Shown here in pieces: positions 46,569 through 55,917 of a stretch of 64,000 nucleotides of DNA. Within the stretch, counting starts at the first letter, position 1, and every line of letters begins with the position of its first letter. This DNA comes from DASYPQ01 sp041488095. Its GTDB lineage: Bacteria; Planctomycetota; UBA1135; GCA-002686595. Below the pieces are notes generated by a model. That model saw only the letters and a list, made by a program, of their open reading frames with translations. It did not search any database and was not told the DNA's origin. The position numbers and the translations under genes are program-made. The stretch lies in the NCBI GenBank assembly GCA_041488095.1, contig JBGPOP010000001.1, positions 169,741-233,740 of the forward strand, written 5' to 3'.

Positions 46569-49028
46569 ATGAAGCTCGTCCCCCGCCTTCCCACCGGTCT
46601 GCTCCTCGCCGCCGTCCTCCTCCACCCGTCCAGCGCCGCACAAGACGGCCCGATCTACCGTCTCCCTCCGCCCGAGGTGGTGAAGATCCTCGACGCGCCC
46701 GCGACGCCGGACGTGATCATCAGCCCCGACGCGCGCTGGATGCTCCTCGTCGAGCGGCCGCCGATGCCCTCGATCGCGGAGGTCTCGCGGCCCTGGATCG
46801 GGCTCGCGGGGATCCGCATCGATCCGGCGACGAACGCGCCCTGGGAGGCCTCCCACGTCACCGCGATCCGCCTCCGCGATCTCGAAGGCAAGCGCGAGCG
46901 CACGATCGAGGTCCCTGCCGGCCCCCGGATCGGAAGCGTGCGCTGGGCGCACACGAGCCGGCGCTTCTCGTTCACGATCGCGACCGATCGCGGTCTCGAG
47001 CTGTGGATCTCCGACGTCGAGAGCGCGAAGCCGGCCCGGGTCGCCGAGCACCTGAACCCCGTCCTCGGCGACGCGGTCGAATGGAGCCCCGACGGCGAAG
47101 CGCTGATCCTCAAGCTCGTGCCCGCCGGCCGGCGCGAGCCGCCCCCGGCGCCCGCGGTGCCGACCGGTCCGATCGCGCAGGAGACCTCGGGCACGACCAC
47201 GCCGGTGCGCACCTACGAGGACCTGCTGCAGAGCCCGCACGACGAGGCGCTGTTCGAGTACTACGGCGCATCCCAGATCGCCCGCCTCTCGCTTGCGACG
47301 GGGAAGGTCGAGCCCCTCGGCAAGCCGGCGATGATCGCCGATGTCTCGATCTCGCCCGACAGCCGCCACCTGCTCGTCGAGAGCCTTCACCGTCCCTGGT
47401 CGTACGTGTTCCCCGGCGACCGGCTCCCCCGCACGATCGAGGTCTGGGACCAGGACGGCAAGGTCGAGCGCACGATCGCGGACGTTCCGCTGGGCGAGAA
47501 CATCCCGCAGGAAGGCGTGCGCACCGGGCCGCGCGACGTCGAGTGGCAGGCGACCGCGCCGGCCGCCCTGGTCTGGGCCGAAGCTCTCGACGGCGGCGAT
47601 CCCAAGCGCAAGGCCGACTGGCGCGACCGCTGGATGCGCCTCCAGTCACCTTTCCAGGCCGAGCCGGAGGAGATGTTCCGCCTGGCCCAACGCGCGGTCG
47701 GCCTCCAGTGGATGAAGGCGCCCGCGCAGGTCCTCGCCGCCGAGTACGACCGCGATCGCCGCTGGACGCGCACGTTCCTCTTCGACCTCGCCGAACCCTC
47801 CCCGACGCCGCGCGTGGTCGAGGACCGCAGCGTGAACGACCGCTACGGCGACCCCGGCTCGCCGGTGACCACGCTGAACGAGCCCGGGCGCCGGATCGTC
47901 CGCCAGGACGGCGACTGGATCTACCGGGCCGGAGCGGGCGCGGGACCGGAGGGCGCGCGGCCGTTCCTCGACCGGTTCAATCTCCGCACGCAGAAGAGCG
48001 ACCGCCTGTGGCGCTGCGAGAGCGGCCAGTACGAGAACGTGGTCGCGATCGTGAAGAGCTCCGCCGACGCGCCGCCGCTCGTCGTCACCGCCCATGAGAG
48101 CCCGACCGAGCCTCCGAACTGGCGCCTGCTGGATCTCGACCAGGGGGCTGTGAGCGCGATCACGAGCTTCCCCGATCCGCAGCCCGAGCTGCGCGGCGTG
48201 CACCAGGAGCTCGTTAAGTACAAGCGCAAGGACGGCGTGGACCTCTCCGCGACCCTGTACCTGCCCAAGGACTACCAGCCCGGCACGCGCCTGCCGCTCG
48301 TCGTGTGGGCCTACCCCCTCGAGTACAGCGACCCGGGCACGGCCGGCCAGATCGGCGGCTCGCCGTGGCGCTTCGTGCGCGTGCGCGGGCCCTCGCACCT
48401 CCTGTTCCTCACACAGGGGTACGCCATCTTCGACAACGCGACGATGCCGGTCGTCGGCGATCCCGAGCGGATGAACGACACCTTCCTCGAGCAGATCGTG
48501 GGTTCGGCGGAGGCTGCGATCGACAAGGCGGACGAGATGGGCGTCGCCGACAGGAACCGCGTCGGCGTCGGCGGCCACAGCTACGGAGCGTTCATGACCG
48601 CGAACCTGCTCGCGCACTGCGACCTGTTCAAGGCCGGGATCGCGCGCAGCGGAGCGTACAACCGCACGCTGACGCCGTTCGGGTTCCAGACCGAGAGGCG
48701 GACGCTGTGGGAGGCGCCGGACGCATACATGAAGCTCTCGCCCTTCTTCTACGCGCACCAGGTGAACGAGCCGATCCTCTTCATCCACGGCCAGAAGGAC
48801 AGCAACCCCGGCACGTTCCCGATCCAGTCCGAGCGCATGTACCAGGCGGTCAAGGGCAACGGCGGGACAGCGCGCCTCGTCCTCCTGCCCGAGGAGGACC
48901 ACGGCTACCGCGCTCGCGAGTCGGTGCTCCACGTCGTGGCGGAGATGATCGACTGGTTCGACCGGTACGTGAAGAACGCCAAGGGCAGCGCGGCCGGCGT
49001 GCCGACGGAGGCCTCGAGCCCGCGCTGA
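46569..49028 (+). CDS. Secreted S9-family prolyl oligopeptidase-like peptidase
   Basis: An 819-residue serine peptidase with a signal peptide (LPTGLLLAAVLLHPSSAAQ). A beta-propeller-like N-terminal half includes DARWMLLVERPP and PDSRHLLVESLHRPW. The alpha/beta-hydrolase half has the nucleophile elbow GVGGHSYGAFM (Ser671), FIHGQKDSNPGTFPIQ (Asp) and LLPEEDHGYRARES (His), the order of the S9 triad. It probably cleaves short peptides in the periplasm. It is 78 nt after the fusion gene on the same strand. Confidence 0.9.
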   Translation: MKLVPRLPTGLLLAAVLLHPSSAAQDGPIYRLPPPEVVKILDAPATPDVIISPDARWMLLVERPPMPSIAEVSRPWIGLAGIRIDPATNAPWEASHVTAIRLRDLEGKRERTIEVPAGPRIGSVRWAHTSRRFSFTIATDRGLELWISDVESAKPARVAEHLNPVLGDAVEWSPDGEALILKLVPAGRREPPPAPAVPTGPIAQETSGTTTPVRTYEDLLQSPHDEALFEYYGASQIARLSLATGKVEPLGKPAMIADVSISPDSRHLLVESLHRPWSYVFPGDRLPRTIEVWDQDGKVERTIADVPLGENIPQEGVRTGPRDVEWQATAPAALVWAEALDGGDPKRKADWRDRWMRLQSPFQAEPEEMFRLAQRAVGLQWMKAPAQVLAAEYDRDRRWTRTFLFDLAEPSPTPRVVEDRSVNDRYGDPGSPVTTLNEPGRRIVRQDGDWIYRAGAGAGPEGARPFLDRFNLRTQKSDRLWRCESGQYENVVAIVKSSADAPPLVVTAHESPTEPPNWRLLDLDQGAVSAITSFPDPQPELRGVHQELVKYKRKDGVDLSATLYLPKDYQPGTRLPLVVWAYPLEYSDPGTAGQIGGSPWRFVRVRGPSHLLFLTQGYAIFDNATMPVVGDPERMNDTFLEQIVGSAEAAIDKADEMGVADRNRVGVGGHSYGAFMTANLLAHCDLFKAGIARSGAYNRTLTPFGFQTERRTLWEAPDAYMKLSPFFYAHQVNEPILFIHGQKDSNPGTFPIQSERMYQAVKGNGGTARLVLLPEEDHGYRARESVLHVVAEMIDWFDRYVKNAKGSAAGVPTEASSPR

Positions 49029-49087
49029 GAGCGGGGCTGGCGGCGTCCTTTTCTCTAGGAGCTGCTTCCGCTGAGATCCGCCGACGA

Positions 49088-49687
49088 TCAGCGGCGGGGA
49101 TCGGGACCCGCAATGCCCGCGTCGCGCGCAGCGCGCTCGAGAAGGGACGTGAGATCCAGTTCCCGCGCCCACCGATCCAGGTAGGCCCGATCGAGCGACG
49201 CTCCCCCCGTCTTCAGCACGCCGACGACGTCCCTCCACTGCCGCTCGGAAACCTCCTCCCCCATCCGATACCAGGCGAGCTTCTGCAGAACGGTGTCCTC
49301 CGCGCTGGCGACACGGACCGTCGGACCGCTCGGTCCGCTCAAGGACATTCGGCGGGCGCGCAGCATCTCCTCGCGTTGGAAGCCCTCGCCCGCGCCGACG
49401 AACACGTCGACCTTGACGAACCTGCGCCGGTGCACGGCGTTGAACGACCTGTGGCCGTGCACCGCCTCGAGCACGTGCTCGGCGTCCACGAAAAACCCGA
49501 TCTGAAGCGCGGGAACCAGCGCATCGACGTCTTGCGGGCGGATCTCGGCCACGACGTCCACGTCGACGCTGGTGCGGTACTCCCCGTGCAGCGAGCTGGC
49601 GAGCGAACCCCCGACCAGATAGGGGACGTGCAATCTCTCGAAGACGGCCGCGATCTCCTGCGCCACCTCGCACAGCTCGGGGTCCAT
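49088..49687 (-). CDS. MNT-type nucleotidyltransferase, 199 aa
   Basis: The N-terminal half has LHVPYLVGGSLASSLHGEYRTSVDVDVVAEI, giving the GGS...DxD metal site of nucleotidyltransferases. The middle has RRFVKVDVFVGAG (third acidic residue) and the end TVRVASAEDTVLQKLAWYRMG, like AbiEii/DUF-type proteins that modify RNA or tRNA. ATG 49687 is 6 nt after the small partner gene, and the pair resembles the one at 39.65-40.3 kb in layout though not in the partner's sequence. Possible toxin, antitoxin or housekeeping role; unknown. Confidence 0.75.
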   Translation of the reverse strand: MDPELCEVAQEIAAVFERLHVPYLVGGSLASSLHGEYRTSVDVDVVAEIRPQDVDALVPALQIGFFVDAEHVLEAVHGHRSFNAVHRRRFVKVDVFVGAGEGFQREEMLRARRMSLSGPSGPTVRVASAEDTVLQKLAWYRMGEEVSERQWRDVVGVLKTGGASLDRAYLDRWARELDLTSLLERAARDAGIAGPDPRR

Positions 49688-49693
49688 GGCTGT

Positions 49694-49975
49694 TCAGCGG
49701 CTCGCGTCGAAGCCGGTCCAGTGCAGGACGAGGTCGTTCCCCAGGCGCAGGGCCGCCGCCCTCAGCTCCAGCTCCGTCTCGGATGCCCCGGGGTGCCTCT
49801 GCCGCAGGCCAACGAGCGTCACCCGGTGCGCCGCTCGGCAGAGGTCGTCGATCTTGCGCGCCTTCTCCCACGGCTCGAGCGCGCGCCAGTGGTCGAACAG
49901 GATCTTCTCGGCCCAGTACGCGGTGTCCGCCGACTGGGTCTTGTAGCCGGGCGGAGGCTCTTCTCGCTGGGTCAC
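49694..49975 (-). CDS. Small partner of the second nucleotidyltransferase, 93 aa
   Basis: A helical 93-residue protein. Its recognisable part is AYWAEKILFDHWRALEPWEKARKIDDLCRAAHRVTLVGLRQRHPGASETELELRAAALRLG. The LRxRHPGASExEL segment with a following LG is, from memory, common in small proteins next to nucleotidyltransferase genes. GTG 49975. The partner stops 6 nt before the nucleotidyltransferase starts, which suggests one mRNA. Function unknown. Confidence 0.68.
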   Translation of the reverse strand: MTQREEPPPGYKTQSADTAYWAEKILFDHWRALEPWEKARKIDDLCRAAHRVTLVGLRQRHPGASETELELRAAALRLGNDLVLHWTGFDASR

Positions 49976-50060
49976 GGCGCACGAGAGGCTACGGGATCTC
50001 CCTGCTCACCGCACCCGTCCGGTGAACCGATCGCGCCGGCTTGGTATCTAGGGTTCCGTG

Positions 50061-51191
50061 ATGTCGTCGGTACCCCACCTCCTCCACGTCTTCTCGACCT
50101 TCGTGCCCGCCGGGCCCGAGACGCGCACGGTGCGTCTCATCGAGGCCTTCGGGGACGAGTTCCGCCACTCGATCGTCGCGATGGACGGGCGCACGGAGGC
50201 TCGCGAGCTCCTCCCCCCCGGCGCCCCGGTGCGCATCCTCGCGAGCCCGCCCAAGGCCGGCTCCCTCGCGACGGTGCGCCGTCTGCGCGACCTCCTGCGC
50301 GAGGAGCAGCCCGATCTCCTGCTCTCCTACAACTGGGGCGCCTTCGACGCGGTGATCGCGGCGAAGAGCCTCCGCCTGCGTCGAACCGTCCACCACGAGG
50401 ACGGCTTCAACCCCGACGAGGTCCTCGAGTTCAAGAAGCGCCGCATTCTCGCCCGCCGGATCCTCCTGCCCGGCGTCCACCGCGTCGTCGTGCCCTCGAA
50501 AACGCTCGAACGCATCGCCGTGGAGACCTGGAAGCTCCCGCCCGAGCGCGTCCGCTGGATCCCGAACGGGGTGCACGCCGAGCGCTTCCTCCCCCGCGAC
50601 GGCCGCCCCGAGCTGCGCGACGCCCTCGGCATCCCCCGCGGCGCCCCCGTCGTCGGATTCGTCGGCCACCTGCGTCCGGAGAAGAACCCGCTCCGCCTCC
50701 TGCGGGCCTGCGCGCGCGTCGACCCCGGGCTCGGCATGCACCTCCTCGTGCTCGGAGAGGGGCCCGAGCGCCCCGCGATGGAGGCCCTCACCGCGAAGAC
50801 GCCATCGCTCTTCGGCCGCGTCCACTTGGCCGGCCACGTCTCCGACCCGCGCGAGCACTACCGCGCCATGGACGTCTTCTGCATCTCCTCGGACACCGAG
50901 CAGATGCCGGTCGCGCTGCTCGAGGCGATGGCGAGCCACCTGCCGGTGGTCTCGACCGACGTCGGCGACGTGCGCGCGATCCTGCCCGACGAGCAGGGAT
51001 CCTTCCTCTTGCCGATCGTGGAGCACGAGACCGCGTGGCCGCTCGCGGAGAAGCTCTCGCGCCTGCTCTCCGCCCCGCGGGAGCGCGAACGGCTGGCCGC
51101 GCTGAACTGCGCGCGCGTCCTGAAGCGCTTCACCTTCGAGGCCATGCTCGCGGCCTACCGCGAGGTGTACACCGCGGCGCTCTCGGCCTGA
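50061..51191 (+). CDS. Glycosyltransferase family 4
   Basis: A 376-residue GT-B glycosyltransferase. Marks are HLLHVFSTFVPAGPETRT (N-terminal acceptor loop), the nucleotide-sugar site with VVGFVGHLRPEKNPLRLL and LVLGEGPERPAM, and SSDTEQMPVALLEAMASHLPVVSTDVGDV with the EX7E motif. It is paralogous in layout to the GT4 gene at 25.4 kb but has its own acceptor region (HHEDGFNPDEVLEFKKRR). The frame opens with GTG 50058, and ATG 50061 is preferred. Probably glycan synthesis in the envelope. Confidence 0.9.
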   Translation: MSSVPHLLHVFSTFVPAGPETRTVRLIEAFGDEFRHSIVAMDGRTEARELLPPGAPVRILASPPKAGSLATVRRLRDLLREEQPDLLLSYNWGAFDAVIAAKSLRLRRTVHHEDGFNPDEVLEFKKRRILARRILLPGVHRVVVPSKTLERIAVETWKLPPERVRWIPNGVHAERFLPRDGRPELRDALGIPRGAPVVGFVGHLRPEKNPLRLLRACARVDPGLGMHLLVLGEGPERPAMEALTAKTPSLFGRVHLAGHVSDPREHYRAMDVFCISSDTEQMPVALLEAMASHLPVVSTDVGDVRAILPDEQGSFLLPIVEHETAWPLAEKLSRLLSAPRERERLAALNCARVLKRFTFEAMLAAYREVYTAALSA

Positions 51192-51278
51192 AGGTCCGGC
51201 CTTCTCCTACCCCCTGGGAGGAGGCTCGCCGCTCGACTATCCTGACCCATCCAGGGAGCGTCCCTCCTCCCGGTTCCA

Positions 51279-54122
51279 ATGACTTTGGCCACGATCTCCC
51301 GCCCCGACACCGCCCTCCTCACGCGTATCGTCGACCGCGCCTTCGCCCAGACGATGGCGATGATCCACGTCGCCAACCACCGCGAGGGCAAGAAGCGCGG
51401 CGATCCCAAGGTCGGCGGGCACCCCGCCTCCTGCGCCTCCTCGATCCACATCCTCGGCGCGTTGCACCTCGTCGCCCGCGAGGTCCACGACTACGTGTGC
51501 TGCAAACCGCACGCATCCCCGATCGACCACGCCTACCACCACCTGATGCAGGTCTTCCGGCGCGAGGGCGCCGCGGTCTGGTACACGCCCGAGGAGTCCA
51601 AGGCGATCATGCACCGCCTGCGGAAGTTCCCGCACCCGCTCGACGAGCCCGTCTTCCAGAGCTACCACGCACGCTCGGACCCCGACTCCTTCCACTTCCT
51701 GCCCTCCGGCTCGGTCGGCATCCCGCCGGTCGTCTCGGTCTACCTCGCGCTCGCGCACCGCTACGCGCGCGACCACGGGTTCAAGGTCCCTCCGGACGCG
51801 CACTTCTGGTCGATGATCGGCGACAGCGAGTTCAGGGAAGGCTCGCTGATGGAGTGCCTTCCCGACGTGGCCGAGCGGCAGCTCGGGAACGTCACCTGGA
51901 TCATCGACTACAACCGCCAGAACCTGGACGGCACGCGGATCCCGAACGAGCGCGGTCTGCGGGGCGCCGACTGCGAGCGCATCGAGCGCACGGCGGCGGA
52001 CAACGGCTGGCGCGTCGTGCAGGTGCGCCACGGGCGCTTCCGCGAGGAGCTCTTCGACCGTCCCGGCGGCGTAGCCCTGAAGCGCCTCTTCGAGGGCGGG
52101 CTCTCCGACTACGCGTACCAGATGCTGCTCCTGAAGGGCGACCCGGCCGAGATCCGCCGCGCCTGCGGCCAAGCCAATCCCGACGTCCAGAAGGTCCTCA
52201 AGGGCCTCACCGACGAGGAGGTCGTGCGCGCCTTCTCCGATCTCGGCGGCCACTGCCTCGAGAAGCTGATCGAGGCCTACGACCGCGCGCGACAGGACGC
52301 CGACGTCCCCTACCTGATCATCGCGCACACGATCAAGGGCTACGGCCTGGAGTGCGCGGCCCACCCGGCCAACCACTCCATGCTGCCCTCCGAGGAGGAG
52401 ATCCGCCGCCTCCTCGAGAAATCCGGCCTTTCCCTCGACGATCCTTTCGCGCTCTTCCCCGAGGAGAGCGACGAGGGCGCCTTCCTGGCCGAACGCCGCG
52501 ACCACTTCCGCCGCGGCATCGAGGAGCATCTCTTGCTGCGACGCGCGAACCGCGAATGGGTCCGCAGCACGATCGCGAAGGACGGCGGCCTGCCCGACTC
52601 GCTCGCGATCGACCTGTCGCTCTTCCCCTTCGCGCACACCCAGTGGATGTGGGGCCAGCTCGCGGCGAAGCTCGTGCGCATCGGCACGCAGGACGAGGGC
52701 GGCCCCCAGACCGCGGTCAGCGGCGCCCGGACGCTTTCGGTCGAGGAGCAGCGCTGGAAGACCGCCGCCGACATGGTGCTGACGCTCTCGCCCGACGTGG
52801 GCACGAGCACGAACATCTCGCCCGTCCTCGACCAGCGCGTCTACGGGCCGGACCACCAGCCCGACGTCGAGGAGGAGCTCTCGATCCAGGTCAAGCACCC
52901 CGACCTCACCGCGACCGACGATCCGTGGACGCGTCACATCCGCTTCGAGATCGCGGAGGCGAACTGCATGTCCTGCGCGGGCGCCTTCGGGAAGATGGGC
53001 CACTACGCCGGGCTGCCGTTCTTCCCGATGATGACGGTCTACGACTTCTTCATCAAACGCGCGCTCGACCAGCTGTACTACAACCTGTACTGGGGAGCGG
53101 AGTTCGTGATCGTGGGCACTCCGAGCGGGGTGACGCTCGCGCCCGAGGGCGCGCAGCACTCCTGGAAGAGCGACATCCAGATCCCGAACCTGATCACGTG
53201 GGAGCCGATGTTCGCGGTCGAGATGGACTGGATCCTCTCCGACGCCCTGCGCCGCCAGATGATGGACGACAACGACGGCCGCCGCGGCGTGCTGATCCGC
53301 GCGGTGACGCGCGCGATCCCGCAGGGGCTCCTGCTCGACCACCTGCGCGCGCACGCGGCATCCAAGAGTCCCGGTTCTGCGACCGCGGCGCTGAGGCCGC
53401 GAGGCGCGGGGGAGGAATGGGCCGGCGCGGTCGACGAGTCGACGTTGCCTGCGCTTTCCGACCAGGAGCTGCTCGCGCGCGTGAGACGGGATTGTCTGCT
53501 GGGCGCGTACTTCCTCGTCGATTGGCGCGGCTATGCCGGCTACGAGCCGGGCGAAAACGTGGTCCGCGTGTTCGCCATGGGCTCGGTGGCGACCGAGGCG
53601 ATCGCGGCGAGCCGCGCCTTGCTCGAAAAGGGCGTTTTCGCCGACGTGATCGTGGTGTCCTCCCCGGAGCTCCTGCTCGGGATCCTGGGGGAGAAGAACG
53701 GCTACCGCCACCTGCGCGAGAGCCTCGGCGTGACCGGGGATCTCTGCGCGGTTCCGAGCCCTGGCCGGCTCGCCGAGGAGGCGGAGGTCGTGAGCCTCGC
53801 CGGCCGTCGCGTGCCGATCGTCGCCGTGTGCGACGGCGAGGCGGGCCTGCTCGACAACATCGGCTCGATCGTGGGCGTCCGGCAGGTGACCCTGGCCGTG
53901 CGGAAATTCAGCAAGTGCGGACGCCCCGACGAGGTGTACGCCTACCAGCACCTGGATGCCGCGAGCATCGTGGAGGCCTGCGGCCGCGCGCTCTCCGAGA
54001 CCGCGCTCGAGGACCTGCGCATCTCCACGTCCGTGCTCGAGCGCCTGGCTGGCCTGGTCGACGGCCCCCGCCGCGACTGGCGCGAATTGTGGCCCGACGC
54101 GGGCGCGTCCCCCCACGCCTGA
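51279..54122 (+). CDS. Homodimeric-type 2-oxoacid (pyruvate) dehydrogenase E1, transketolase superfamily
   Basis: A 947-residue thiamine-diphosphate enzyme like AceE. The TPP-binding stretch is GDSEFREGSLMECLPDVAERQLGNVTWIIDYNRQNLDG. GGHPASCASSIHILG, IAHTIKGYGLECAAHPANH and FPMMTVYDFFIKRALDQLYY match transketolase-superfamily blocks. The C-terminal domain (VRVFAMGSVATEAIAAS) resembles transketolase C. The sequence is divergent from the standard E. coli-type AceE. No E2 or E3 gene is near. Pyruvate is the most likely substrate, but another 2-oxo acid is possible. Confidence 0.8.
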   Translation: MTLATISRPDTALLTRIVDRAFAQTMAMIHVANHREGKKRGDPKVGGHPASCASSIHILGALHLVAREVHDYVCCKPHASPIDHAYHHLMQVFRREGAAVWYTPEESKAIMHRLRKFPHPLDEPVFQSYHARSDPDSFHFLPSGSVGIPPVVSVYLALAHRYARDHGFKVPPDAHFWSMIGDSEFREGSLMECLPDVAERQLGNVTWIIDYNRQNLDGTRIPNERGLRGADCERIERTAADNGWRVVQVRHGRFREELFDRPGGVALKRLFEGGLSDYAYQMLLLKGDPAEIRRACGQANPDVQKVLKGLTDEEVVRAFSDLGGHCLEKLIEAYDRARQDADVPYLIIAHTIKGYGLECAAHPANHSMLPSEEEIRRLLEKSGLSLDDPFALFPEESDEGAFLAERRDHFRRGIEEHLLLRRANREWVRSTIAKDGGLPDSLAIDLSLFPFAHTQWMWGQLAAKLVRIGTQDEGGPQTAVSGARTLSVEEQRWKTAADMVLTLSPDVGTSTNISPVLDQRVYGPDHQPDVEEELSIQVKHPDLTATDDPWTRHIRFEIAEANCMSCAGAFGKMGHYAGLPFFPMMTVYDFFIKRALDQLYYNLYWGAEFVIVGTPSGVTLAPEGAQHSWKSDIQIPNLITWEPMFAVEMDWILSDALRRQMMDDNDGRRGVLIRAVTRAIPQGLLLDHLRAHAASKSPGSATAALRPRGAGEEWAGAVDESTLPALSDQELLARVRRDCLLGAYFLVDWRGYAGYEPGENVVRVFAMGSVATEAIAASRALLEKGVFADVIVVSSPELLLGILGEKNGYRHLRESLGVTGDLCAVPSPGRLAEEAEVVSLAGRRVPIVAVCDGEAGLLDNIGSIVGVRQVTLAVRKFSKCGRPDEVYAYQHLDAASIVEACGRALSETALEDLRISTSVLERLAGLVDGPRRDWRELWPDAGASPHA

Positions 54123-54151
54123 GCCGGCTCTGGCGTGAGCGGGCTTCCCGG

Positions 54152-55894
54152 TCAGCGCAGATCGTAGAGCGCCATCCAGGGCCCGGGGCGTTCGACCTGC
54201 CACAGCCCGGTCAGGGGAAAGTCCATCTCCGTGGGCAGGAACGCCTCGCCCGGCGGCCCGAGGCCGCGCGCGGGATCGATCACGAGCACCGCCTGGCCGT
54301 GCTCGGCGAGCGAGCGCAGGACCTCGGGCTCTCCCGAGTCCGGCCTCCGATCGACGAGCAGGATGTGGGTGACGCCGAGCGCCTCGAGGATCTTCTTCGG
54401 GTCGGAGCCGAGCGACTCGAGACCCGCCCTGACCTGGACGGTGCGGGCGCGCTCGTCGACCTCGAAGACCTCCTCGATCCTCACGGCATCGATCCCCTCC
54501 TCGTCCGGACGGACGAGACCGGCATCGAAGCGGAGCTTGCGTCGCTCCTCGCGTGCGCGCAGCGTCTCGCCGACCGAGTTCCTCAGGCGCTCGAGGCGCG
54601 CGAGGCTCGCGCGGTCGAGGTCGACGTCGGGGCCGTAGCGGTCGATCGCGACGACCGCGCCGGGCCCGAGCGAGGGGAGACGCGCCTCCGCCTGCGCGCG
54701 GGTGTCGGGTCGCGAGAGCAGCCAGTCCAGGCGCGCCGCCTGGGCCAGGGGAACCGAGAGCGCAAGGCCGAGGAGCGCCACCCCCCATCGGTGCTCCAGA
54801 AGCTCCTCCGCGAGAAGACCCGCGGGCCAGCACAGGAAGACCGTTACGGGCAGGAGGTAGCGCACGTGGTCGCTCTGGTTGGTCATGAAGAACGCCGCCC
54901 AGGCGAGGGCGAAGAGGAGAACCGCGCGCAGCTCGCGCCGCGCGAGTCCGAGCGCGAGGCCGCCGATCCCGAGCCCGACGATCGCGGGGTCGTAGCCGAG
55001 GATCGTCCGCGAGAGCCGCGCGAGCGATTCCCAGCGCAGGCGCGGCACGAACGAGAGACCGCCGATGTGGAAGCCTCCCTGCTCGGCCAGGGCTCCGCCG
55101 CCGATCACCTTGGCCGCGGTGAAGCCGTACCGCACGAAATGGGGATAGCCGAGCGGGAGCGCCACGAGCACGAAGACGAGCACGCAGGCGAGACCCTGCT
55201 TCGTACGCAGAGAGAGATCGTGCCGCCTCCACTCGAGCGGACCGAGGAGCCACGCCAGGCCGGGGATCGCGAGCGTGACGAGACCGCCCTGGTGGCACGC
55301 GGCGGCGAGGCCGGCCGCTGCGCCCGCGAGGACGAGGCGCGGAGCGCGTCCGTCGCGGGCGTAGAGCGCCGCGGGCCAGCACGCGAGGACCATGAAGAAG
55401 GTCATCGGCACCCAGGGCCGCTCGTGGGTCGAGAGCTGGACGGAGAGCAGGGAGGTTGCGGCGAGCCAGGCGGAGACCCACGCGCCGCGGCCGAGGCCCG
55501 CCGCGCGCGCGGTCTTGAACACGATCAGGGGCGTCAGGGCGCCGAAGATCGCGACCAGGATCCGCGCGACGATCTCGGCCTCCTCGGGGTGATCGAGCAG
55601 CCTCTCCCCGAATTCCGGCGCGCCGCTCCACGAGCCCGCCGCCCTGCCGACCGCGTACTCCCCCGCGTAGCAGGGCAGCAGGAGGTAGGGCAAGAGGTTC
55701 GGGTAGAAAGAGTACCGGCCCGCCTGCGGCACGAGGTCGCGATCGCGCGCCATCGCCAGCGCCTGCCGGACCATGTGAGTGTCCGGCACGTAGTTGCGCG
55801 GCATCCCGTGCCGGATCGGCAGGAGCCGCAGCGCGAGCGGCAGGAGGAGCAGCAGGCTGAGCGCGGCGAGCTGCCGGCCGAGGCTCTTCTTCAT
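54152..55894 (-). CDS. Polytopic GT39-like (ArnT/PMT-type) glycosyltransferase
   Basis: A 580-residue membrane protein with ten or more hydrophobic helices in the first 400 residues and a soluble C-terminal part. It resembles polyprenyl-phosphate-dependent glycosyltransferases: NYVPDTHMVRQALAMARDRD after the first helix, with acidic residues in the first loop, SYPNLLPYLLLPCYAGEYAVG-like loops, and THERPWVPMTFFM. The assignment to GT39 is by overall topology. ATG 55894 starts at the first helix. It lies 23 nt before the rho stop on the same strand. Confidence 0.7.
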   Translation of the reverse strand: MKKSLGRQLAALSLLLLLPLALRLLPIRHGMPRNYVPDTHMVRQALAMARDRDLVPQAGRYSFYPNLLPYLLLPCYAGEYAVGRAAGSWSGAPEFGERLLDHPEEAEIVARILVAIFGALTPLIVFKTARAAGLGRGAWVSAWLAATSLLSVQLSTHERPWVPMTFFMVLACWPAALYARDGRAPRLVLAGAAAGLAAACHQGGLVTLAIPGLAWLLGPLEWRRHDLSLRTKQGLACVLVFVLVALPLGYPHFVRYGFTAAKVIGGGALAEQGGFHIGGLSFVPRLRWESLARLSRTILGYDPAIVGLGIGGLALGLARRELRAVLLFALAWAAFFMTNQSDHVRYLLPVTVFLCWPAGLLAEELLEHRWGVALLGLALSVPLAQAARLDWLLSRPDTRAQAEARLPSLGPGAVVAIDRYGPDVDLDRASLARLERLRNSVGETLRAREERRKLRFDAGLVRPDEEGIDAVRIEEVFEVDERARTVQVRAGLESLGSDPKKILEALGVTHILLVDRRPDSGEPEVLRSLAEHGQAVLVIDPARGLGPPGEAFLPTEMDFPLTGLWQVERPGPWMALYDLR

Positions 55895-55917
55895 CGAGGA
55901 CGCGGGCCGCGGCGCGG

